Of a stretch of DNA of 64,000 nucleotides, positions 43,264-51,743 are shown in pieces. Source of the DNA: JAIWNK01 sp964453115 (GTDB lineage: Bacteria > Chloroflexota > Anaerolineae > Anaerolineales > Anaerolineaceae); assembly GCA_964453115.1 (NCBI GenBank), contig CAYVRT010000007.1:50810-114809 (forward strand), in the 5' to 3' direction. The notes beneath the pieces are model-generated. The model was given only the letters and a program-made list of their open reading frames with translations, was not told the origin of the DNA and did no database searches. Positions within the stretch are counted from its first letter, which is position 1, and every line of letters begins with the position of its first letter. The position numbers and the translations under genes were made by a program.

Positions 43264-43943
43264 AAATCATCCGCAACGACAAAAAAATTGAACGCAGCCG
43301 CAAAATCGCCAAATACACCCTCTGGGGCAACATCATCCTTGCCATTGTGCTGGTCTACATCCTCTGGCAAGCCCCCGATCAATTTTTTATTTTTATCGGC
43401 GGCACCTTTGCCATGCTCATCCTCTCCCAAATCAGCATCTATTACAGCAGTCGCTTTGGCCGCTCCCCCCGCACAGATGAATTACTCACCAATGCATTCA
43501 AAGGCCTGAGCGATTTGTACACCCTCTATCATTACATTGCACCTGCCCCACATGTGCTGGTTGGCCCAACAGGCGTTTGGGTCATCTTGCCATACGCTCA
43601 AACCGGTACCATCACCTACAACCAGACAAAAAAGCGCTGGCAGCAACCGCGTCGCAACCTGCTCAACAGTTTCTTTGGCGAAAACCTGGGGCGTCCCGAG
43701 CTCGATGCCCGTTATGCAACCGAAGATATTCAGCGCCACCTGGCAAAGAAACTGGGCGCTGAAAATTTACCCCCTGTACAGGCTGTGCTGATCTTCACCG
43801 CTCGAGATGTTACAGTTCAATCTGAAGGCTGCCCGGTACCAGCCATGCCACTAGAAAAAGCAAAGGACTTCTTCAGGCGCAAACCCAAAGAAGCCCTCAG
43901 TGTTGAAACAATCGAAACAATTGGCAAAAGCCTCCAACATTGA
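43260..43943 (+). CDS. Membrane-anchored protein, NERD-like (uncertain)
   Basis: A 227-residue protein with two N-terminal membrane helices (about 20-42 and 45-62) and a soluble part with HHVLVGPTGVWV-like sequence (HVLVGPTGVWVILPYAQTG, about 98-116), followed by LDARYATEDIQRHLAKKLG and VQAVLIFTARDV. This pattern is reminiscent of NERD nuclease-related domains, but key catalytic residues are not obvious, so I leave the function open. It overlaps plsX by 4 bases and ends at a strong terminator. Confidence 0.6.
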   Translation: MKIIRNDKKIERSRKIAKYTLWGNIILAIVLVYILWQAPDQFFIFIGGTFAMLILSQISIYYSSRFGRSPRTDELLTNAFKGLSDLYTLYHYIAPAPHVLVGPTGVWVILPYAQTGTITYNQTKKRWQQPRRNLLNSFFGENLGRPELDARYATEDIQRHLAKKLGAENLPPVQAVLIFTARDVTVQSEGCPVPAMPLEKAKDFFRRKPKEALSVETIETIGKSLQH

Positions 43944-43950
43944 CAATCAC

Positions 43951-43979
43951 AGCCGCTTCACGAGAAGCGGCTCTTTTTT
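43951..43979 (+). terminator. Intrinsic terminator after the plsX operon
   Basis: A 9-base stem (agccgcttc / gaagcggct) with loop acga, followed by CTTTTTTG. It spans the stop codon region of the convergent rluB-like gene. Confidence 0.88.
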
Positions 43980-44722
43980 GCCATGGGTGGACGCGCTGCC
44001 GCCTTAGGCGAAGCAGCACGCAATCGCCGCACTTCCTCCCCGCTCAAATAGCGCCATTCCCCAGGCTTCAAATTACCAAGAAGCAGGCTTCCAATTCGCA
44101 CCCTCTGGATGCGCACTACCGAAACACCAATCGTTTGCCCCATCTCACGAATTTGCCGCTTGCGCCCCTCACGCAGAATAACACACAGCCAGGTTGTATC
44201 ATTAGACCGGCTCTCAATCTCCACCTGTGCTGGCGCTGTCCGATGACCATCCTCCAACACCACCCCATAGCGCATCGCTGCTAACTGCCGCTCATCAGGG
44301 CACCCCATCACCAACACACGATACTCCTTTTCATGTCCATAACGCGGGTGCGTCAATAAATTCGCCAGTTCACCATCATTGGTCAACAAAATCAGGCCTT
44401 CGCTATCATAATCCAACCGCCCCACAGTGAATAAATGCCCCGGATGTGAAACCAGATCACGCACCGTTTTACGATCCACCGCCGCCCCAGAATCCGAAAG
44501 TACCCCGCGCGGTTTGTGCAATGCAATATAAACAAAATTTGTCGGAAGTTTGCGCATCGGCTGTCCATCCACCAGAATCGTATCCCGTTCTGGGTCAGCT
44601 TTTCCACCCAATGTCGCCACCACGCCATTTACCGTCACCCGTCCAGCCACAATCCAGGCCTCACATGCCCGTCGCGAGCCATAACCAGCGCGCGATAGAA
44701 TCTTTTGCAATCGTTCTTCCAT
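43958..44722 (-). CDS. rluB: Pseudouridine synthase RluB/RsuA family
   Basis: A 254-residue enzyme that isomerises a uridine of ribosomal RNA (23S U2605 in E. coli RluB). Residues 1-60 form an S4 domain (LQKILSRAGYGSRRACEAWI); the catalytic domain has GRLDYDSEGLILLTNDG with the nucleophile Asp, and KEYRV, EGRKRQIREM. A Lys/Arg/Ala tail (ASPKAAARPPMAKKSRFS) is lineage-specific. It lies 16 bases after scpB, a common pairing. The C-terminal codons lie inside the terminator hairpin. Confidence 0.93.
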   Translation of the reverse strand: MEERLQKILSRAGYGSRRACEAWIVAGRVTVNGVVATLGGKADPERDTILVDGQPMRKLPTNFVYIALHKPRGVLSDSGAAVDRKTVRDLVSHPGHLFTVGRLDYDSEGLILLTNDGELANLLTHPRYGHEKEYRVLVMGCPDERQLAAMRYGVVLEDGHRTAPAQVEIESRSNDTTWLCVILREGRKRQIREMGQTIGVSVVRIQRVRIGSLLLGNLKPGEWRYLSGEEVRRLRAASPKAAARPPMAKKSRFS

Positions 44723-44738
44723 AAATAATTTCTCTCCT

Positions 44739-45305
44739 TCAATCTTTCAACAAACCGCTCTCTGTTTTTTGTGAACTCTCGACATCAAAAGACGGCAAAT
44801 CTCGCAAAGAAGAAAGTCCAAAATATTGTAAAAACTCGGCCGTTGTTCCATATAGAATTGGTCGTCCAGGTCCCTCGGCTCGTCCCATCTCTTGAATCAG
44901 CCCCTTTGCCAAGAGCGATTTCATTACCCCATCGCTGTTCACGCCGCGTACTGCATCCACACCTGGGCGCGTAATCGGTTGACGGTAGGCAACAATTGCC
45001 AATGCTTCCAAGGCAGCCCGGCTCAAACGCGCCGTTGCCTCGATTCCCAAAAAACGCTCCACCACGCTTGCCATCTCTGGCGCAGTCGTCAATTGCACCC
45101 GGCCCTCATGTCGCTGCAATCGCAGTCCATGCCCATCACCGAGATGATCGTTCAATGCCTGCAAAGCCGTTTCAATCGCCGAAATCGGCACCTGCATTAC
45201 CTCAGCCAGTTGTCCCAAGGCAACTGGGCCAGCGGCAACAAACAAAACCGCCTCGAGTGCAGCTTCAATTGTGGAAAGAGAAATCGTTTCTTGAGAGTCA
45301 GTCAT
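44739..45305 (-). CDS. scpB: Segregation and condensation protein B
   Basis: ScpB is the winged-helix regulator of the SMC-ScpAB chromosome condensin. The 188 residues show AALEAVLFVAAGPV, LEALAIVAYRQPITRPGVDAVRGVNSDGV and GLIQEMGRAEGPGRPILYGTTAEFLQYFG, which are typical. scpA is not present next to it. It is transcribed with rluB. Confidence 0.94.
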   Translation of the reverse strand: MTDSQETISLSTIEAALEAVLFVAAGPVALGQLAEVMQVPISAIETALQALNDHLGDGHGLRLQRHEGRVQLTTAPEMASVVERFLGIEATARLSRAALEALAIVAYRQPITRPGVDAVRGVNSDGVMKSLLAKGLIQEMGRAEGPGRPILYGTTAEFLQYFGLSSLRDLPSFDVESSQKTESGLLKD

Positions 45306-45346
45306 GCTATAATAGGCTCGTTTCTATACAACGCCTATTATACTCG

Positions 45347-46942
45347 ATGAACTGCTATAAAATGACCCTACCTCATAAGATTTCTCTTATCTTTCTCCTT
45401 TTTGTTCTGCTCCTCACTGGTTGCTCAGGCGAACCGACCACCCAAATTTTCATCACAATCACCATCGTCTCGGATGGGCAACAACAAAATTTTAAAGTCC
45501 CCGCAGGTGCCACTGTGCAAACCGCTCTTGATGCATCGGGGATTACCCTCAACACGCTGGATCGTATTGACCCCCCCACCTACACACTGCTCGCCGATCA
45601 ATCCATCGTTCGAATTGTGCGCGTCACCGAATCCTTTGAGGTTGAAGAAACCATTTTGCCCTTCGAGCAGCAAACCGTTCCCAACGAATCCCTCCCCATA
45701 GATACCACTCTCAATGTTCAAGCCGGGGCAAACGGCCTGCAACAAATTACGTATCGCCGCGTATTTGAAAACGGTGTCGAAATTTCTCGCAGCGTCTTCC
45801 AGGTTATAACCATTCAGGAACCCATCCCCCAAATTCAAATGGTGGGTGTTCAAAAACCCTACACCTCGCTGCCAATTGCCGGAAAACTAGCTTACCTCAC
45901 CGCCGGAAACGCCTGGATCATGGAAGGAAGCACAGGGTCTCGCCGCCCCATTGTAACCAGTGCCGACCTCGACGGACGCATCTTTTCACTCTCACCCGAT
46001 GGACAATGGTTACTGTACACCCGCAAACCCAGCAGCAATCAAAAAGAGATAATCAACTCACTTTGGGTCGTCAGTCTCAACCAGGAAAAACCCGAACCAC
46101 TCGACCTCAAGGTGAACAATGTTGTACATTCTGCCGGTTGGATGCCCAATCGAACCATGACCATCCTCTATTCGACAGTGGAACCGCGCGCCACCGCTCC
46201 TGGCTGGCAGGCCAATAACGACCTGCACATCCTTCGCTTCTACGAAAGCGGTAGAACCCAAAATACCACCATCCTCGAAACCAACGCGGGAGGCATTTAT
46301 GGTTGGTGGGGCATGACCTTTCTCCCCAGCCCAGATGGCGCACAAATTGCCTACACCCGCCCCGATGGCATTGGTCTGGTAGATACAGAAAAAGGTCTCA
46401 GTCGTTCCCTGGCCGAAATTCTCCCTTTCCAAACCGGCGCCGAATGGGCTTGGGTTCCTGGCCTCAGTTGGTCGCCAGATAGCAGCACCCTATACACCGT
46501 AAACCATGTCGCCATGTCTGGTCTAGCAAACAACGAAGCCTCACCCCTCTTTCACATCGCCGCCATCGGCCTGGATGGCCGCCCCATCACCCAAATTGCA
46601 TTCAAAAGCGGCATGTTTGCCTACCCCATCACATCCCCTATTCAAACGGAAGGACGTTATCAAATCGCCTACCTTGAAACCATTTTCGATCAAAGCGAAA
46701 GTAGCCGTTACCGTCTGATCACAATAGATCGTGATGGATCAAACCGCACCGTTCTTTTTCCACCCGAAGGCTCACCCGGTCTCGATCCTCAAATCATCCA
46801 ATGGTCACCTGCATCCATGCCCCAATCCCCATGGTGGATTGCCTTCATCTACAAAGGAAACCTCTGGTTTGTGAATCCACAAACTGGCTCCGCTCAACCC
46901 ATCACTGGCGACGGGCTAATTACTGATATTGATTGGAAATAA
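45347..46942 (+). CDS. Lipoprotein with G5-like domain and beta-propeller
   Basis: A 531-residue lipoprotein: lipobox LLTGC (about 26), a ubiquitin-like DUF348 unit (about 33-85), a G5 domain (about 95-160; VEETILPFEQQTVPNESLP, QITYRRVFENGVEISRS), and a WD40/TolB-like propeller (about 175-530; LSPDGQWLLYTRKPS, LPSPDGAQIAYTRPDG, WSPDSSTLYTV). G5 domains bind peptidoglycan or aminosugars, so a cell-wall-bound sensor or scaffold is likely. ATG 45347 is chosen, with ATG 45362 an alternative; a TATAAT at 45308-45313 could be its -10. The frame stays open further upstream but lies over scpB. Confidence 0.8.
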   Translation: MNCYKMTLPHKISLIFLLFVLLLTGCSGEPTTQIFITITIVSDGQQQNFKVPAGATVQTALDASGITLNTLDRIDPPTYTLLADQSIVRIVRVTESFEVEETILPFEQQTVPNESLPIDTTLNVQAGANGLQQITYRRVFENGVEISRSVFQVITIQEPIPQIQMVGVQKPYTSLPIAGKLAYLTAGNAWIMEGSTGSRRPIVTSADLDGRIFSLSPDGQWLLYTRKPSSNQKEIINSLWVVSLNQEKPEPLDLKVNNVVHSAGWMPNRTMTILYSTVEPRATAPGWQANNDLHILRFYESGRTQNTTILETNAGGIYGWWGMTFLPSPDGAQIAYTRPDGIGLVDTEKGLSRSLAEILPFQTGAEWAWVPGLSWSPDSSTLYTVNHVAMSGLANNEASPLFHIAAIGLDGRPITQIAFKSGMFAYPITSPIQTEGRYQIAYLETIFDQSESSRYRLITIDRDGSNRTVLFPPEGSPGLDPQIIQWSPASMPQSPWWIAFIYKGNLWFVNPQTGSAQPITGDGLITDIDWK

Positions 46943-46968
46943 CTCAAACGCAGAAGGGAAATCTAAAA

Positions 46969-47931
46969 ATGATCATCCTCATCACTGGCGCAGCGGGTTT
47001 TCTGGGTTCTCATTTATGTGAGCGCCTGATCCGCGAAGGTCACCAAGTCATCGGCATGGACAACTTCATTACAGGCAACCCTGAAAACCTTGCCCACTTG
47101 GCTGGCAATCCACTCTTTAGCTTCATCCGGCATGATGTATCAAGCTTCATATTCGTTCCCGGAAAAGTAGATGCCGTATTACACTTTGCTTCACCGGCCA
47201 GCCCGAACCCCAATTCACCCTATGGCTATACAAATTTACCAATCCAAACCATGAAAGCCGGCGCTCTCGGCACACACAATGCCCTTGGCGTTGCCAAAGC
47301 CCATGGCGCACGTTTCCTCCTTGCATCCACCAGCGAAATCTATGGCGACCCCCTCGAACACCCTCAAAAAGAAACCTACTGGGGCCATTGTGACCCAATT
47401 GGTGTCCGATCAGTCTATGACGAAGCAAAACGTTTTGCCGAAGCCCTCACCATGGCCTACCATCGCTACCACGGCATTGATACCCGCATCGTCCGCATCT
47501 TCAACACCTATGGACCACGCATGCGCCTTGACGACGGGCGCGTCGTCCCAAATTTCATCCAACAAGCCCTACGCAACGAACCGCTCACCATTTATGGCGA
47601 TGGACAGCAAACCCGCAGTTTCTGCTTTGTCGAAGATCTTGTCGAAGGAATCTACCGTCTTCTCCTCTCCGATGAACACGATCCCGTCAATATCGGCAAC
47701 CCAGCCGAAACCTCCATCCTTGAGTTTGCCCAAACCATCAATCGCATTGTTGGGAACTCAGCAGGCATCCTCTACAAGCCCGACCTACGCCTCGGTGATG
47801 ATCCACAGCGCCGCCAACCCGATATCACCCGCGCCCGCAGCATTCTGCAATGGCAACCAACTATTGACATTCAAAGCGGCATCCTTCATACCATTCCCTA
47901 TTTCCGCCAAAAAATCCTCGGAGGGGCATGA
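46969..47931 (+). CDS. NAD-dependent epimerase/dehydratase (UDP-glucuronate decarboxylase-like)
   Basis: A 320-residue extended short-chain dehydrogenase: N-terminal GAAGFLGSHLCERL (NAD loop), HFASPASP, catalytic Ser in STSEIYGDP, and Tyr-x3-Lys in SVYDEAKRFAE. The H-F-A-S-P-A-S-P and E-A-K-R patterns are those of UDP-xylose synthases (UXS), which decarboxylate UDP-glucuronate. ATG 46969 is chosen with AGAAGGG upstream. It is coupled (ATGA) to the gtrA-like gene, suggesting surface polysaccharide biosynthesis. Confidence 0.9.
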   Translation: MIILITGAAGFLGSHLCERLIREGHQVIGMDNFITGNPENLAHLAGNPLFSFIRHDVSSFIFVPGKVDAVLHFASPASPNPNSPYGYTNLPIQTMKAGALGTHNALGVAKAHGARFLLASTSEIYGDPLEHPQKETYWGHCDPIGVRSVYDEAKRFAEALTMAYHRYHGIDTRIVRIFNTYGPRMRLDDGRVVPNFIQQALRNEPLTIYGDGQQTRSFCFVEDLVEGIYRLLLSDEHDPVNIGNPAETSILEFAQTINRIVGNSAGILYKPDLRLGDDPQRRQPDITRARSILQWQPTIDIQSGILHTIPYFRQKILGGA

Positions 47932-48386
47932 TTCTCGTCAATGCTCGCGAACGTTCTCGCTTTTTTCGTTTTGCACTGGTCGGCCTGATTGGCGCAGCAA
48001 TTGACTTTGGCCTGTTCAATTTGCTCATCTGGTTAACCGGCATGCCAGCCATTACTGCGGGTGCCATTTCCTTTATTGCTGCCGTTGTTAGCAATTTTGT
48101 CTGGAACCGCTATTGGACCTACCCGGAATCGCGCAGCAAGCCCATCAGTCGCCAACTATTGCAATTTATTCTCGTCAGTCTAGCCGGCCTGGGTATCCGC
48201 ACCTTGCTATTCGCCCTGCTCGAAAACCGGCTCATCCAGCTCTTTTCGCGTGCTCCAAGCCTCCCTCTCTCAGCAACCTTCTTCGGACACAATGCCACCC
48301 TTGCCATCGCCATTCTCATCGTCATGCTATGGAACTTCTACATCAATCGGTATTGGACTTATAACGACATCTCGATTGGAGGTTAA
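47928..48386 (+). CDS. GtrA-family membrane protein
   Basis: A 152-residue protein with four membrane helices. FFRFALVGLIGAAIDFGLFNLL, SFIAAVVSNFVWNRYWTY and the repeat WNFYINRYWTY are diagnostic of the GtrA/DPMS family, thought to flip or assist transfer of undecaprenyl-linked sugars. GGAGGGG precedes the ATG. The last codons (GGAGGT) act as the Shine-Dalgarno for the next gene. Confidence 0.9.
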   Translation: MILVNARERSRFFRFALVGLIGAAIDFGLFNLLIWLTGMPAITAGAISFIAAVVSNFVWNRYWTYPESRSKPISRQLLQFILVSLAGLGIRTLLFALLENRLIQLFSRAPSLPLSATFFGHNATLAIAILIVMLWNFYINRYWTYNDISIGG

Positions 48387-48391
48387 TCCCT

Positions 48392-49594
48392 ATGACCGAT
48401 TTGCCCCCCATCCTATCCCCCGAAGAGGACCCCGATCGCCCCAATGTAACCAGCGTTCACTCCCTGCGCGAGCTAATTGATATGGTATCAGGGCGCAATT
48501 TTCGCGCCAACCTGCCGCAAGAAGATATGGGCCTGGCCGAACCTCTGCCCTTTCCCTTTCTGGCAATTGTTGGACAAACAGAAATGAAACTCGCCCTACT
48601 GCTCTCGGTCATCAATCCACTCATTGGCGGTGTTGCCCTAATTGGCCCACGCGGCACCGCCAAAACAACCGCCGTCCGCAGTTTGCTCAACCTGCTCCCC
48701 AACACCGAACATAGCCTATGTTTCTATGGTTGCCTTCCGGAAGACGTGGAGACTGGCGGCATGGATGCCGTTTGCCCCGATTGCGCCAAGAAATACGCCC
48801 TCGGACAGCCGCTCACCCGCAAAGAGCGTGTCCGGCTGGTTGAATTACCACTCAACGCCCGCCTGGAAGATGTCATTGGTGGCCTGGATGAGCGCGCCGC
48901 CCTCAACTCCCGCATGTTACTAAGGCGCGGCATTCTCTCTCATGCCGATAAAAACATCCTTTTCATTGATGAAGTCAATCTGCTTAGCAACGAAATCATT
49001 AACGCCATTCTGGATGCCTCTGCAACCGGCATCTATACCGTCCGGCGCGGCGTCATGAGCGCCACTTATCGCGCCCGATTCATCCTCATTGGCTCAATGA
49101 ACCCGGAAGAAGGCGCCTTACGCTCGCAAATCATGGACCGATTTGGCCTCCGCATCATCGTCTCTGGCCTTACCGATCCCCAAGAACGCCAGGAAGCATA
49201 TCACCGTGTCAGCGCTTATCGCCACAACCCGCGCGGCGCCATTGCCCAATATGCCATTGAGACCGAACAGGCCCGTCAAGAAATTGCCGCCGCGCGCGCC
49301 CTCCTTCCTCAGGTCACCATCCCCGATTCAATCGCCCGCACTGCACTGAGCATGATCTCACAGCTGCACATCGCATCTCTGCGCGCCGAGATCACCCTCT
49401 TTGAGGCAGCGCGCGCCTGTGCCGCCGCCGATAATCGCACGCAAGTCACAATTGATGACCTGCGCACCGTGGCTCCACTTGCCTTACGCCTTCGTCAATC
49501 CACCTTCATCAACCAATATCTCGACGCCCAGGCAGTTGAAGAACAGCAAATCCACACCATCATTAACACCAGCCTCTCACCCACCGAGGATTGA
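48392..49594 (+). CDS. AAA+ ATPase, magnesium-chelatase subunit I (BchI/ChlI)-like
   Basis: A 400-residue ATPase with a short acidic N-terminal extension (about 1-45), then the BchI core: Walker A GPRGTAKTT, the zinc-like CPDCAKK segment, Walker B ILFIDEVNLLSNE, VRRGVMSATYRARFILIGSMNPEEG (sensor 1) and RSQIMDRFGLR (arginine finger). BchI works with ChlD and ChlH to insert Mg into protoporphyrin, but these are absent here and the organism shows no sign of chlorophyll synthesis, so a general chelatase or MoxR-like chaperone role is more likely. It is followed by a UroD-family gene after 3 bases. Confidence 0.88.
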   Translation: MTDLPPILSPEEDPDRPNVTSVHSLRELIDMVSGRNFRANLPQEDMGLAEPLPFPFLAIVGQTEMKLALLLSVINPLIGGVALIGPRGTAKTTAVRSLLNLLPNTEHSLCFYGCLPEDVETGGMDAVCPDCAKKYALGQPLTRKERVRLVELPLNARLEDVIGGLDERAALNSRMLLRRGILSHADKNILFIDEVNLLSNEIINAILDASATGIYTVRRGVMSATYRARFILIGSMNPEEGALRSQIMDRFGLRIIVSGLTDPQERQEAYHRVSAYRHNPRGAIAQYAIETEQARQEIAAARALLPQVTIPDSIARTALSMISQLHIASLRAEITLFEAARACAAADNRTQVTIDDLRTVAPLALRLRQSTFINQYLDAQAVEEQQIHTIINTSLSPTED

Positions 49595-49597
49595 ACC

Positions 49598-50590
49598 ATG
49601 TCCAGTCTTTCTCACCGCACCCGCCTCGAAAGAACCCTTGCCGGACAATCCACCGACCGCCCACCAGTCGCTCTGTGGCGTCACTTTCCCGTTGATGACC
49701 AAAATCCATTCCGACTTTCGGCTGCTGTACAAAATTTTCAATCCATCTACGATTTCGACCTGATCAAACTCACCCCAGCCTCGTCATTTTGCGTAAAAGA
49801 CTGGGGCGTCCGGGATGAATGGCGCGGCAACCCTGAAGGCACGCGTGACTATACTCATTACCCCATCCAAGCCCCCGAAGACTGGCTAACCCTCCCCGTT
49901 CTAACCAGTCAGCAAGCACATCTTGCGGCCCAATTGCAATGCCTGCGCCTCACAGTGCAAAATCACCCGCAAACGCCTGTTCTGCAAACCATCTTCAGCC
50001 CTCTGGCACAGGCCAAAAACCTGGCTGGCAAAGAAAGACTGCTCATCCATCTTCGACAACACCCACAGGCGCTACACGAAGGATTGCGCCGCATCACCGA
50101 GACGACGCTAAACTTTGTTCAAGCCGTTCTACAATCTGGCTGCGATGGAATTTTTTACGCAGTTCAACATGCCCAGGCAGCTTTGCTATCCATTCAAGAA
50201 TTTGGCGAATTTTGTTTCAACTATGATCTCACCATCCTACAAACAGCTCGTCCACTATGGCTCAATCTAGCCCACATCCACGGTGATGCTATTCATTTTG
50301 ATGCCATATGCAAGTACCCAGTGTCCGTCCTCAATTGGCACGACCAACAAACGTTCCCCTCGCTTGCACAAGCCCAACAACTCTTCAATGGCACCTTGTG
50401 CGGCGGCCTGCGGCAATGGGAAACTCTTGTAATGGGCACACCCGAGCAAGTAGATGCAGAAGCTGAAAACGCCCTATCACAAACCCAGGGAAGGCGCTTC
50501 ATTCTCGGCACAGGTTGCGTCCTGCCCATCACAGCTCCACATGGCAATATCCTCGCTGCCCGCAAAGCTATAGAAATGTTCCATCTCTAA
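49598..50590 (+). CDS. Uroporphyrinogen-decarboxylase-family protein
   Basis: A 330-residue TIM-barrel protein of the UroD/MtbA superfamily. RLERTLAGQSTDRPPVALWRHFP at the start replaces the R-x-P-V-W-x-M-R-Q-A-G loop of true HemE; HIHGDAIHFDAICKYPVSVLNWHD and GGLRQWETLVMGTPEQVDAE are seen. The catalytic Asp and Arg positions of HemE are not clearly kept, so a methylcobamide- or corrinoid-dependent methyltransferase role is as likely as decarboxylation. It lies between the BchI-like ATPase and rsmD, 3 bases after the former. Confidence 0.8.
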   Translation: MSSLSHRTRLERTLAGQSTDRPPVALWRHFPVDDQNPFRLSAAVQNFQSIYDFDLIKLTPASSFCVKDWGVRDEWRGNPEGTRDYTHYPIQAPEDWLTLPVLTSQQAHLAAQLQCLRLTVQNHPQTPVLQTIFSPLAQAKNLAGKERLLIHLRQHPQALHEGLRRITETTLNFVQAVLQSGCDGIFYAVQHAQAALLSIQEFGEFCFNYDLTILQTARPLWLNLAHIHGDAIHFDAICKYPVSVLNWHDQQTFPSLAQAQQLFNGTLCGGLRQWETLVMGTPEQVDAEAENALSQTQGRRFILGTGCVLPITAPHGNILAARKAIEMFHL

Positions 50591-50604
50591 TCAGGAGAAT
50601 CGCC

Positions 50605-51174
50605 TTGTCAACACCCCGTGTCATTGCCGGTACCGCAAAAGGAATTCACTTACAGCCCGTCCCCGGCGACATCACCCGCCCTATCACAGACCGCGTTAAG
50701 GAAGCCCTGTTCAACATTCTTGCCCCTGACCTGCCTGGCGCCTCCATGCTTGATTTGTTTGGCGGAACAGGTGCAGTAGGTATAGAAGCGCTCAGTCGCG
50801 GCGCAGCATTTGTACGCTTTACCGACCTGCACCGCAGCGCCATCAACACCATCCACGCCAATCTACAAAAAACCCATCTTGCAGCTCAGGCTCAGATAAT
50901 TCAAGCCGACGCATTTAGCGTCCTCAAACAACCCGCTGACCGCCGCTTTGAATACATTTACATCGCTCCGCCGCAATACAAAGGCATGTGGCTGCAAGCC
51001 CTGCAATTGCTCGACGCCAACCCCTCCTGGCTATCACAAGATGCCTGGGTCATCGTGCAAATTGACCCGGTTGAATACCAGCCCATCCTGCTAAAGTCAC
51101 TGTCTGAGTTTGAACAACGACGCTATGGCAGCACCCTGTTGCTCTTTTACGAACTCACCTCATCATCATCCTGA
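50605..51174 (+). CDS. rsmD: 16S rRNA (guanine966-N2)-methyltransferase RsmD
   Basis: A 189-residue Rossmann methyltransferase. RVIAGTAKGIHLQPVP, RPITDRVKEALFNIL and the SAM loop MLDLFGGTGAVGIEALSRGA are family hallmarks. Motif IV, usually D/N-P-P-Y/F, reads IAPPQY here, a variant I believe recurs in this lineage. TTG 50605 is chosen because AGGAG lies 7 bases before it. It overlaps the convergent NUDIX gene by 28 bases. Confidence 0.92.
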   Translation: MSTPRVIAGTAKGIHLQPVPGDITRPITDRVKEALFNILAPDLPGASMLDLFGGTGAVGIEALSRGAAFVRFTDLHRSAINTIHANLQKTHLAAQAQIIQADAFSVLKQPADRRFEYIYIAPPQYKGMWLQALQLLDANPSWLSQDAWVIVQIDPVEYQPILLKSLSEFEQRRYGSTLLLFYELTSSSS

Positions 51175-51671
51175 GCAGCAAAAGAAATTTTCATCGCATC
51201 GCCCTCATACCAATAATGGGCCGAAAACGGTACCTGATCCTGCTCCCTCGTCAACACGCGCGGCAGCAGCACATACAAATCTTCCACCAGAGCAAGCTCT
51301 GCCACTTGCTGTTGTGCCACCCAAACCAATTCTCCCTCACGGCTGTCGCGCACCGTCTTTTTTTTCGTTTCTCCACGAAAAACATAAAGCGCAACACCCA
51401 CTCGCTCCGTACCATCCACAAGTACGATCCCGCACAAACGCAGCCTCACCCCTTGCAAGCCCGTCTCCTCACGAAGTTCACGCCTTGCAGCACTCATCAC
51501 ATCTTCGCCGCGCTCAATATGTCCGCCAATCCCGTTATATCGGTTTGCCCACAACCGCTTGGTTGGCGCCCCCTTGAGCAGTAAAACCTCGTCCCCGCAT
51601 GTCACAAAGATCAAACAACGCGGAATGACCATATACCGGTCAGAAAACAACCCCTGCTCGTGTAAGGGCAT
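51147..51671 (-). CDS. NUDIX hydrolase
   Basis: A 174-residue MutT-fold protein with a complete Nudix box: GGHIERGEDVMSAARRELREETGL (about residues 52-75, key Glu in REETGL). The substrate may be an 8-oxo-dGTP-like nucleotide or ADP-ribose. The start ATG at 51671 follows GAGGAG; longer in-frame starts would run into the upstream terminator hairpin (51684-51719). The 3' end overlaps rsmD. Confidence 0.9.
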   Translation of the reverse strand: MPLHEQGLFSDRYMVIPRCLIFVTCGDEVLLLKGAPTKRLWANRYNGIGGHIERGEDVMSAARRELREETGLQGVRLRLCGIVLVDGTERVGVALYVFRGETKKKTVRDSREGELVWVAQQQVAELALVEDLYVLLPRVLTREQDQVPFSAHYWYEGDAMKISFAAQDDDEVSS

Positions 51672-51683
51672 AATCCTCTCCTC

Positions 51684-51719
51684 AAAAAACATCCCCTCGC
51701 CCAGATGCTGGACGAGGGG
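51684..51719 (-). terminator. Intrinsic terminator of the PFK-aldolase operon
   Basis: A 12-base stem with one mismatch (cccctcgcccag / ctggacgagggg), loop atg, followed on the - strand by TTTTTT. It lies 25 bases after the aldolase stop and just before the NUDIX start. Confidence 0.88.
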
Positions 51720-51743
51720 GATATTCAATATGCTATCCGCTCG

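Noticed and set aside
44996..45346. Upstream part of the frame of the G5/propeller lipoprotein
   Set aside because: It lies on the coding sequence of scpB in antisense, and a signal peptide with a lipobox begins only after 45347.
48392..49594. Chlorophyll synthesis (magnesium chelatase) in this organism
   Set aside because: Only the BchI-like ATPase is present; no ChlD, ChlH or other pigment genes are seen in the window.
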